A stretch of DNA of 64,000 nt, taken from the NCBI RefSeq assembly GCF_003336205.1, contig NZ_QPIE01000001.1, positions 186,001 to 250,000 on the forward strand, read 5' to 3'. The position numbers and the translations under genes are program-made. This stretch comes from Chryseobacterium lacus (GTDB taxonomy: Bacteria; Bacteroidota; Bacteroidia; Flavobacteriales; Weeksellaceae). This document shows, one piece after another, positions 17,119-24,123 of this stretch. The notes under the pieces are model-generated. The model was not told where the DNA came from, ran no database searches, and was given only the letters and a program-made list of their open reading frames with translations. The first letter of the stretch is position 1. Each line of letters begins with the position of its first letter.

Positions 17119-18507
17119 ATGATGAAAATTATACTTTTTCTCATCACCTTTCTGTCGTCTCTTGTATATTCTCAAAATGAATTCATTACCGTATGGAAAC
17201 CGGCGAATGCACAGTCGAAAACAGTTGCCAATGTACCTGCTCAAAGCACAACACAACAAATTTGGTTTCCGGGAAGAGGCAGTAACTTTAATGTATACTG
17301 GGAAGAAATCGGATTCCCGTCTCATAACGGTGCCATGAACGGAATAAGTTCTTCGCAGCATTTTCTTGTTGATTTCGGAACTCCTTATCATCCGGATCCT
17401 GCGCTTGCAACTTATCGTATAAAAATAAGTAATGGCAATGGAAATTTTGATGCTGTCCGTTTTTATAATGAATATTTTGTTTCGCCAAATCTGGGCACTC
17501 CTATATTAATGAATCTTTTGGGAGATACCGATAAACTGCTGGAAGTCCAGCAATGGGGAAATATTAACTGGCTCAGTATGGAGACTGCTTTTACGGATTG
17601 TTCCAATTTGGATGTAAGTGCAACTGATATTCCTATACTTGCTAATGTTACGAATGCGGCGCTCATGTTTCATAACTGTACTTCTCTTTTAGGAAACCCA
17701 ACTTTCAACCAGTGGAATACTTCTACTATTACGAATATGAGTCATCTGTTTTCCAATGCAGGAAACTTCAATCAACCGTTAAATAACTGGAATACCACCA
17801 ATGTGACGGACATGACCTGGATGTTTCATTATTTATCATCTTTTAATCAGCCACTATCATCATGGAATGTTTCCAATGTGACTACCATGCTGCACATGTT
17901 TCATCTCTGTACCAGTTTCAATCAGGATTTGAGTAGCTGGAATGTTTCGAATGTAACAGAATTCCGTGATTTTCTGAGTGGAGCGACAAGCTTTAACCAA
18001 AGTTTGGAAACGTGGAATCTCGCCTCCGTTGTACAGGCGAACAGTATGCTCACAAACACAGCATTAACCTGCAATAACTGGGATAAAACCCTCTATGGAT
18101 GGCGCACGAATCCTACAACGGCCAACAATGTAAACTTGGGTAATGTGGCTCCGCTTCAGTATAAAGATCCTTTGGCAATAGCTGCGCGAGAGCATCTTAT
18201 TAATGTTAAAGGTTGGACAATAACAGGTGACGTTTTAGGCAACGAATGTGAATCGACACTTTCAGTTGCTGAAGCAAACCGCAATAATTTAATCACAATC
18301 TATCCTATCCCGGTAACGGATTTTTTGCGGATTCAATCACCTGAAAAAATAATACGTGTTACGATAACAGATTTTTCTGGCAGAATTATGTATCGAGAAA
18401 AAGATGATATCAAGATGATCCCTGTTTCACATTTCAAGGCCGGAAGCTACATGATCAGCATAGATACTGCCAAGAGAACACTCATCAGAAAGTTCATTAA
18501 AAAGTAA
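17119..18507 (+). CDS. BspA-family leucine-rich-repeat surface protein with T9SS sorting domain
   Basis: A 462-residue secreted protein. It has a signal peptide (residues 1-19, ending LVYSQ), a beta-rich N-terminal region, then about four copies of the DUF285/BspA repeat of some 24-25 residues (roughly residues 195-305). Each copy has the frame 'FNQ.L..WN.SNVT.M..MF'. The last ~75 residues, from 'NLITIYPIPVTDFLRI' through 'GSYMISI' to a basic end 'KFIKK', form a type A T9SS C-terminal domain. BspA repeats in other bacteria bind host proteins or mediate adhesion (known for T. forsythia BspA); here only surface display is a safe inference. A box TATCTTTA (one mismatch) precedes it. It converges with the TPR regulator. 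Confidence 0.85.
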   Translation: MMKIILFLITFLSSLVYSQNEFITVWKPANAQSKTVANVPAQSTTQQIWFPGRGSNFNVYWEEIGFPSHNGAMNGISSSQHFLVDFGTPYHPDPALATYRIKISNGNGNFDAVRFYNEYFVSPNLGTPILMNLLGDTDKLLEVQQWGNINWLSMETAFTDCSNLDVSATDIPILANVTNAALMFHNCTSLLGNPTFNQWNTSTITNMSHLFSNAGNFNQPLNNWNTTNVTDMTWMFHYLSSFNQPLSSWNVSNVTTMLHMFHLCTSFNQDLSSWNVSNVTEFRDFLSGATSFNQSLETWNLASVVQANSMLTNTALTCNNWDKTLYGWRTNPTTANNVNLGNVAPLQYKDPLAIAAREHLINVKGWTITGDVLGNECESTLSVAEANRNNLITIYPIPVTDFLRIQSPEKIIRVTITDFSGRIMYREKDDIKMIPVSHFKAGSYMISIDTAKRTLIRKFIKK

Positions 18508-18538
18508 AATAAGATTTTTATTTTCGGGCGACGCTTTT

Positions 18539-20248
18539 TTATAATTCAGCGTTGATCATTTCAGAAAGTTTCTCATATCGCTCACCAAGTTTGCGCTTCA
18601 GCCTTTGACGGGACTTTTTCACGGCATCCTGCGTAATGCCTAACAATCTGGAGATTTCTACTTGGCTGAATCCCAACTTTTGCAATAGAATGACACGCAG
18701 ATTCGCTGGTGTAATTTCCGGAAATTCCAGACTGAGATTCCCGTAAAATTCCGGATATTCTTTCTGGAACTGCCTGCGGAAAATCTGCCAGTTCTCTTCT
18801 GTCATGAGATGAGACTCTAATAATTGATGGAGTTTACCTTCTTTTTCCTCAAGATGAGATGAAGCTGAGAGACGGATTGTTTCAATTTCAGAATTTAGTT
18901 GTTCAATATATTGATTTTTACTTTTCAAATACTGCACCTGATCTTGGAGTGTTTGTCGTGTTTCCATGAGTGTTCTTTCGAAACCAACTTTTTCTTTTTC
19001 CAGTGCTGTAATCAAGCTGTCATATTGTGCCTTACGTTGGGCTTCATTCTTTTTCAGCCTCAGGAGATGCCACCCGAACAAAACAAATCCGATTCCTGCT
19101 ACCACCACAAAAATTACAAACAGATTATTTCTGGATGATAATTTTTCATTGGCTTTCGTAATTTTCTGTTGATACAGCGTTTTTTGCGTCATCAGATGGG
19201 TCTTGTTCAGGGTCTGTTCTCCATCAGTCCACCGCAGTGAATCGTCGAGCATTTTGATCTCGCGGCGGATATCAGGTATTTCCGAAATACGATTTAAAGC
19301 TTGAAACACATCCAGTTTTATCTCCGCAATCCTGCGCCTTGAACTCATGTAATACGGTTTTGATCTGGAAATGGTCTCCGCCTTTTGAAGAAGGGTTGCC
19401 GCTTCTTCCCATTTGCCGGCTTTTATAAAGACTCTAACAAGGGCAATTTGGGCAAACATCGTATTTTGCTGTGCACCAAGCCGTTCAGAAATATCAATAT
19501 CTTTTTTCAATAAAAGAGCCGCACTGTTATAATCTCCTTCATCTTTCCGTATCAGCGCAAGATTTCCAAGCGTTTTAGCATATCGAAGTTCGTCTTTTAT
19601 CTGAAGAGCGGTGATGCTGGCACTTGTATAATATTTTTCAGCCTGAATATAGTTGCGGGCAAGATAGTAATACTGCCCTATATTATCAAGAAGTTCAGGA
19701 AGTTCAGAAGAATTACGATCGGCATAATGTTGTGCCCTTTTCAGAAAATTAACAGCTTCATCATAATCTCCGATCGTTCCCATATAATATCCGACAATCT
19801 TGAATGACCAACATGGAAAGAGAAGTTCATTTGCCGGTATCTTCTCTGCTGCATTCAATGCATTGAGGAAAACGGGCATTGCTCGAGTCATTTCCCTGTA
19901 CCGATACAGATATTCTGCATAATTAAGTTCAGCCCAAATCGCCAAAGCAGGGTTGTTTAATTTTACAGCCGTTTCTATAGAATTTTTGAAGTGAAACTCG
20001 CTTTTTGGGTTCTTGCCGTCTAACGCCCGAAAATAGGCCTGTGCCAAAAGCGTTTCTGAAATTATCTTTTTAATTGAACTACTGTTCTGCAATTCTTTTT
20101 TTAGAATTACAGTATCGTTCATAAAGCGTTTTTTATTCGTAATGATTTGCTCCAAATTCTCTCTGGATAGTGAGGAAGAGGTCAGCCAGGGAGCAGCTGA
20201 GAAATGATGAACAGAAAACAGAAAATAAAATAAGATCAGATACCGCAT
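18539..20248 (-). CDS. TPR-repeat transmembrane regulator with C-terminal helix-turn-helix
   Basis: A 569-residue protein with a signal peptide or N-terminal anchor (residues 1-18). A helical tetratricopeptide-repeat region spans about residues 60-330, and one transmembrane segment lies near residues 371-393 ('LFVIFVVVAGIGFVLFGWHLL'). A coiled coil follows (about 395-470), and a C-terminal DNA-binding helix-turn-helix of the LuxR/sigma-4 type ('GFSQVEISRLLGITQDAVKKSR') lies near residues 530-555. The layout suggests periplasmic TPRs sensing a ligand or protein and a cytoplasmic DNA-binding end. Proteins of this architecture are frequent in Bacteroidota and mostly unstudied. Target genes are unknown; the convergent BspA-like gene is a neighbour only. 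Confidence 0.75.
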   Translation of the reverse strand: MRYLILFYFLFSVHHFSAAPWLTSSSLSRENLEQIITNKKRFMNDTVILKKELQNSSSIKKIISETLLAQAYFRALDGKNPKSEFHFKNSIETAVKLNNPALAIWAELNYAEYLYRYREMTRAMPVFLNALNAAEKIPANELLFPCWSFKIVGYYMGTIGDYDEAVNFLKRAQHYADRNSSELPELLDNIGQYYYLARNYIQAEKYYTSASITALQIKDELRYAKTLGNLALIRKDEGDYNSAALLLKKDIDISERLGAQQNTMFAQIALVRVFIKAGKWEEAATLLQKAETISRSKPYYMSSRRRIAEIKLDVFQALNRISEIPDIRREIKMLDDSLRWTDGEQTLNKTHLMTQKTLYQQKITKANEKLSSRNNLFVIFVVVAGIGFVLFGWHLLRLKKNEAQRKAQYDSLITALEKEKVGFERTLMETRQTLQDQVQYLKSKNQYIEQLNSEIETIRLSASSHLEEKEGKLHQLLESHLMTEENWQIFRRQFQKEYPEFYGNLSLEFPEITPANLRVILLQKLGFSQVEISRLLGITQDAVKKSRQRLKRKLGERYEKLSEMINAEL

Positions 20249-20505
20249 TCAATAACATTAAACCCAATCATCCCATAAGACCATAAGATTGAAGGCAAAT
20301 TAATAAAAAAAGATTGCTTAAAGCATCTTTCAGTCACTAATTTTTACAAGGAATGCATAAGAATTTCGTTCGTTATATCAATTTTCTGGAAAGAAATCGA
20401 AATAATAATAAAGTAAAATGAAACAAAAGTGAAAAGATATAACAGTATTAATCAAAAGGTTACATCCGAAAAGACAATGTCCCCTTTTTGTCCCTTGCTT
20501 AATTA
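20249..20505. other. Intergenic stretch upstream of the TPR regulator, no gene seen
   Basis: No protein-like reading frame or RNA gene was recognised. On the minus strand a TTAATTTG box (one mismatch to TAnnTTTG) near 20297-20304 could serve the TPR regulator. A bulged hairpin with a TTGCTTAAAGCA core occurs near 20308-20331. The rest is A-rich and unstructured by eye. Confidence 0.4.
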
Positions 20506-20535
20506 TTGTTTAAGTTCAAAATTATAATACATTCG
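20506..20535 (+). promoter_or_regulatory. Promoter of an orphan short transcript
   Basis: TTG (20506-20508), then 19 bases, then TACATTCG (20528-20535). This is the Bacteroidota -33/-7 layout with a single mismatch in the -7 box. The expected start is near 20540. The only thing downstream before a strong terminator is a 14-codon reading frame. Confidence 0.45.
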
Positions 20536-20568
20536 CAGTCTCAATGTAGAAAACTACTATTAATAACC

Positions 20569-20613
20569 ATGAAAACACAAATGGTAAGAACATTGATTAG
20601 ATCTCTGGAATGA
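20569..20613 (+). CDS. Possible 14-residue leader peptide overlapping a terminator
   Basis: The reading frame encodes MKTQMVRTLIRSLE and stops at TGA 20611-20613. It starts about 30 bases after the predicted transcription start. Its last four codons form the left arm of an intrinsic terminator hairpin and its stop codon is the loop. A ribosome finishing this frame would cover the hairpin, so translation could control read-through towards the gene at 20809. This layout is inferred; there is no run of a single amino acid as in classical amino-acid attenuators. It may instead be part of a non-coding RNA. Confidence 0.3.
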   Translation: MKTQMVRTLIRSLE

Positions 20614-20633
20614 TTCCGGGGATCTTTTTTTTT
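20599..20633 (+). terminator. Orphan plus-strand intrinsic terminator / attenuator
   Basis: AGATCTCTGGAA (20599-20610) pairs with TTCCGGGGATCT (20614-20625), a 12-bp stem with two G-U pairs and a TGA triloop, followed by a run of nine T residues starting at 20625. On the minus strand no T-run follows, so it acts rightwards. No annotated rightward gene ends here; the nearest upstream rightward gene stops at 18507. Confidence 0.8.
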
Positions 20634-20758
20634 CGGAATACACGCAAGTAAAAGATTGAGCGATTAAAATAACATTAATTGATCAAAAATTAACAGCTAT
20701 AGCGAAATGATTTATTACTTTTCAACTTTGGTTTCTTGCTTTTTTGTAACTTCATTTC

Positions 20759-20812
20759 ATGAAAATCAGGATTATCCTGAAAGACCCAATACCTTATGCT
20801 GACAAACGATGA
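20759..20812 (+). CDS. Possible 17-codon upstream reading frame coupled to the 20809 gene
   Basis: ATG at 20759-20761 opens a frame encoding MKIRIILKDPIPYADKR, ending in TGA at 20810-20812. The stop overlaps the ATG of the next gene (20809-20811) as ATGA, the classic layout for translational coupling. The short size and lack of a known homologue make it uncertain; chance occurrence cannot be excluded. Confidence 0.25.
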   Translation: MKIRIILKDPIPYADKR

Positions 20813-21330
20813 AAACTGAAGAAACTACCCTTGATAAAATGCGGCTGCGCCCGCGATTCAAAATGTACACGGGACTTTCTGCAGAAGAATATTCGGAAAA
20901 TATAAAGAAATTCCTCAAAAAAAATGCTGAGGAATTTTCAGGAAATGTGAACACCGAAATGGCTCTTATTACGGTGAACACTGAACAGGATCATTACTGG
21001 AAACCCAATCTCTCGTTGCGGACTGAAATGGAAGACCAAAGAACCGTCATCCGCGGAATTTTCGGGCCAAGTTCAGCAGTGTGGACATTTTTCATGTTTT
21101 TGTATTTCCTGTTGGGAATTATATGGATGGTACTCATCACGCTTTGGTTTGTGGGCGAACAAATTAATATTCAGGATTACAAATGGGCACTTCCTGCTTC
21201 TATCGTTACGGTAGTATTGGGTTTAATAATGTATGCTGCCGTAAAAATCGGACAGAAAAAAGCCAAAAAAGAAATGGAAAAACTCCGGTCATTTGCTATT
21301 CTTTCAACATTGCCTTTTGAAGAAAAATAA
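20809..21330 (+). CDS. Small membrane protein of unknown function
   Basis: A 173-residue protein I do not recognise. The N-terminal ~85 residues are soluble and charged ('LRPRFKMYTGLSAEEYSENIKKFL'). Two hydrophobic segments follow: about residues 86-112 ('AVWTFFMFLYFLLGIIWMVL') and 124-145 ('WALPASIVTVVLGLIMYAAV'). A lysine-rich cytoplasmic tail ends the protein. The start overlaps a 17-codon upstream frame, and an orphan terminator lies 175 bases upstream, so expression may be controlled at the level of the leader. It ends one base from the convergent L,D-transpeptidase gene. Confidence 0.6.
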   Translation: MKTEETTLDKMRLRPRFKMYTGLSAEEYSENIKKFLKKNAEEFSGNVNTEMALITVNTEQDHYWKPNLSLRTEMEDQRTVIRGIFGPSSAVWTFFMFLYFLLGIIWMVLITLWFVGEQINIQDYKWALPASIVTVVLGLIMYAAVKIGQKKAKKEMEKLRSFAILSTLPFEEK

Positions 21331-21331
21331 A

Positions 21332-22300
21332 TTATACTGCACGTTTTCCGTTGTCTGATTTACTAAGACTCAGATAAGCATGCCGGCGGATTTTCTCGCT
21401 GTTTTCCTGTTCTTTCAAAATTTTATCCAGATGCGGAACAAAAGTATCATTCATTTCTTCCACAGAAATATCATTTGCAGCCGGATCATCCGAAAGCTTC
21501 AGCCAGGGTTTCGTTTTAAAATCAGATTCTCCGAAAATGATGACAGGTGTTCCTTTGGCCTGCTCCGTTTGTCCATTATTCGTAAGCACCCACGTATCTG
21601 CCCAGGAGTACATCCATTTCGCATCTTCTTCCAGCATTCTCAGGCAGGAATGTGACGCATGAAAACCCGGCAAATCATACTGATGCCAGCCAATGCCTAA
21701 AGTATTGTGAATATTGAAATTCCAGCGGAGAATCCATTCGGAATTGGACGTGGAAATGGCCACTTCTTTTTTCCAGTTGCTGAACATCAAACCCGTTTTA
21801 GTAGGTGTCGCTTTTTTTCCCAGACTTGATGGGCCCCATTTCTTAAGATTTCCGTTTTCATATACTGCAAACGCATGAATCGCATAAGAGAAAAACACCA
21901 TTTTATTCACCGGTTCCAGTTCATCCAACCGTTTTGGGAAAGGGCTGTATTTCAAAAAATCATTTTCAATTTTTTCTGGAATGACCAACGTGTCTGCACG
22001 CCATCGGTTTTTATTGTCAAGACGGTTCAGTGCCAGAATAATATATCGTTCCTCTTCCGGATATTTCTTCAAAAAAGCACTCATTACCGAATCTTTTTTA
22101 TTCTTGGGAAATACAAGCGTAAAAAACCGGATTCTTTCCTGAGCTCTTTTTATAGAATCCTCACGGATGGAATCGCGTTTTTGTTTTTCAAGATCCTGTT
22201 GTGTATTGGAAGCAGTTTGAATCAACGGGGTTTCTTTGGCGCACTGCACCGTACTGAATGTGAAAATTCCAATGATCAGAATTTTAAATAATTTATTCAT
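21332..22300 (-). CDS. L,D-transpeptidase (YkuD domain) lipoprotein
   Basis: A 322-residue exported protein with an N-terminal signal ending in STVQC, a plausible though not ideal lipobox (Cys about residue 20). After a charged linker, the catalytic YkuD region includes 'GIGWHQYDLPGFHASHSCLRM', with the expected His and the nucleophilic Cys (about residue 216) in the SHxCxR motif. It would crosslink peptidoglycan stems or attach proteins to them through meso-diaminopimelate. The 52-base gap from the upstream methyltransferase gene on the same strand allows co-transcription. Confidence 0.8.
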   Translation of the reverse strand: MNKLFKILIIGIFTFSTVQCAKETPLIQTASNTQQDLEKQKRDSIREDSIKRAQERIRFFTLVFPKNKKDSVMSAFLKKYPEEERYIILALNRLDNKNRWRADTLVIPEKIENDFLKYSPFPKRLDELEPVNKMVFFSYAIHAFAVYENGNLKKWGPSSLGKKATPTKTGLMFSNWKKEVAISTSNSEWILRWNFNIHNTLGIGWHQYDLPGFHASHSCLRMLEEDAKWMYSWADTWVLTNNGQTEQAKGTPVIIFGESDFKTKPWLKLSDDPAANDISVEEMNDTFVPHLDKILKEQENSEKIRRHAYLSLSKSDNGKRAV

Positions 22301-22352
22301 GAATGTGGTTCCTTTAGCGCAATCTTTCTCAATAATGATACCAAAGAACTGT

Positions 22353-23033
22353 TCACCATTGGAATCCTTCGTATTGAGAATCGTCCAGAATCTTTTTCAA
22401 AATAGCTTCTCCGCTTTTTATGGAATTCACTGCCCATCGGATTTTGAGTTTCAACCGTTTTTCTTCGCTCAAAAGATAATCGAGTTTTGATGAAATTAGT
22501 TTCTGCTTCATTTCGTACATACAAATTGCCGCAGCTACCGAAACATTGAAACTTTTAGTAAAACCATACATTGGAATCGCCAAAGTTTCATCCGCAAAAT
22601 CGAGAATTTCCTCGGTCACTCCTTCCCATTCTGTTCCGAAGATGAGAGCAACAGGCTGAGTGATGGTATAGTCCGGAAGTAAAACAGCCTTTTTTTCCGG
22701 CGAAACGGCAACTATTTTATAACCTCTTTTTTTAACTTGCATTATGGTCTCCATTGTAGGCGGCATTTTCTCCACTTCCACCCAAGTTTCTGCACCTTTG
22801 GTTACCGTCAGATTCGGATCAAAAACATTCTGCTTTTCCAAGGCAATGACTTTATGAAAACCACACGCTTCAGCGCTTCGGAGAATTGCTGCCGCATTCC
22901 GGAACTGATAGACATCTTCCAGAACCGGAAGAATAAAATCTGAACTTTGATGTGAGTGATGATTTATTTTATCGCATCGCTCAGGCGTCAGGAATGGTTT
23001 CAAATGATGGAAAACGCGTTCTAATTGATTCAT
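22353..23033 (-). CDS. TrmH-family (SpoU) RNA 2'-O-methyltransferase
   Basis: A 226-residue SPOUT-fold enzyme. All three SpoU motifs are visible: 'NAAAILRSAEACGFHKV' (motif 1, about residues 46-62), 'LIFGTEWEGVTEE' (motif 2, about 135-147) and 'IPMYGFTKSFNVSVAAAI' (motif 3, about 157-174). Length and N-terminal 'LERVFHHLKPFLTPERCDKI' resemble TrmH, which methylates the 2'-OH of G18 in tRNA, more than the longer 23S-targeting RlmB. The exact RNA target remains inferred. It is divergent from the asparaginase gene. Confidence 0.82.
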   Translation of the reverse strand: MNQLERVFHHLKPFLTPERCDKINHHSHQSSDFILPVLEDVYQFRNAAAILRSAEACGFHKVIALEKQNVFDPNLTVTKGAETWVEVEKMPPTMETIMQVKKRGYKIVAVSPEKKAVLLPDYTITQPVALIFGTEWEGVTEEILDFADETLAIPMYGFTKSFNVSVAAAICMYEMKQKLISSKLDYLLSEEKRLKLKIRWAVNSIKSGEAILKKILDDSQYEGFQW

Positions 23034-23073
23034 GAATTTTAAAATCTTTACAAATTAACGTATTTTTACACTT

Positions 23074-24090
23074 ATGAAAAGAAAAGTCCTGCTCATCTAT
23101 ACCGGAGGCACTATCGGAATGGAAAAAGATTATGAAACCGGAAGCCTGATGCCTTTTAATTTTGAGAAAATTTTCAATAAAATCCCGGAAATGAAACTTC
23201 TGGAATGCGAGGTTACCGTTCATTCTTTCGATGAACCTTTAGATTCTTCAGATGTAGGGCCGGAGGAATGGAAGATGATCGCCAAAATTATTGGAGATTT
23301 TTATGATGACTTCGATGGATTCTTGGTCTTACATGGAACGGACACGATGTCTTACACCGCTTCAGCTCTCAGTTTTATGTTGAAAGGATTGCGTAAACCT
23401 GTAATTTTAACCGGTTCCCAGCTTCCGATTGGCGATCTGAGGACTGATGCGAAAGAAAACCTGCTTACCAGTATTTACTACGCCAGCCTTTATGAAAATG
23501 ACACACCCGTGATTCAGGAAGTGGCGCTTTATTTTGAATATAAACTTCTCCGCGGAAACCGTTCTCTTAAGTATTCTGCAAAATATTTTGATGCCTATCA
23601 AAGCCCGAATTATCCGTTATTAGGACAATCGGGAGTGCATCTTAATATTGAAAAACAGCTTTTGTACAGAGCTCCTGAACATGAGGAATTCAAAGTTGAT
23701 TTCCATCTTTCACAAGACATTATTTTCTGGAGAATTTTTCCCGGGATGACACTGAAACATTTTGCGGAAATTCCCAAAGTAAAAGTTTTGATCCTTCAGG
23801 TTTTCGGCAGCGGAACAATTTTCAACAATAAAGGCACAGAAAATGTCCTTCAGAAATTACGCCGGAACGGAACGGAAATCGTGGTGGTAACCCAATGCAT
23901 TTCCGGAGGAATAAGTTTCGGAAAATATGAAAACAGCACTGTTTTCAATAAAATAGGAGCCATCAGCGGAAGTGATATGACTGCGGAATGCGCAATAACC
24001 AAAGCGATGCATGTATTTGAGAATCCTGCTTTTAACGGAAAATTCGCAGAACATTTCACTGAAAATTTGCGAGGAGAAATGTCTGTTTAA
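23074..24090 (+). CDS. ansA: Type I (cytoplasmic) L-asparaginase
   Basis: A 338-residue asparaginase. The first signature YTGGTIGM (residues 9-16) carries the catalytic Thr13. The second, 'LVLHGTDTMSYTASAL' (around residues 86-101), carries the Thr-Asp pair. There is no signal peptide, so it is a cytoplasmic type I enzyme, of usual length for AnsA. It hydrolyses L-asparagine to aspartate and ammonia. A near-match -7 box TATTTTTA lies just upstream. It converges with the antiporter gene. Confidence 0.92.
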   Translation: MKRKVLLIYTGGTIGMEKDYETGSLMPFNFEKIFNKIPEMKLLECEVTVHSFDEPLDSSDVGPEEWKMIAKIIGDFYDDFDGFLVLHGTDTMSYTASALSFMLKGLRKPVILTGSQLPIGDLRTDAKENLLTSIYYASLYENDTPVIQEVALYFEYKLLRGNRSLKYSAKYFDAYQSPNYPLLGQSGVHLNIEKQLLYRAPEHEEFKVDFHLSQDIIFWRIFPGMTLKHFAEIPKVKVLILQVFGSGTIFNNKGTENVLQKLRRNGTEIVVVTQCISGGISFGKYENSTVFNKIGAISGSDMTAECAITKAMHVFENPAFNGKFAEHFTENLRGEMSV

Positions 24091-24123
24091 GAAAGAAGTT
24101 GTTTACATTTTACAGAAATCTGA

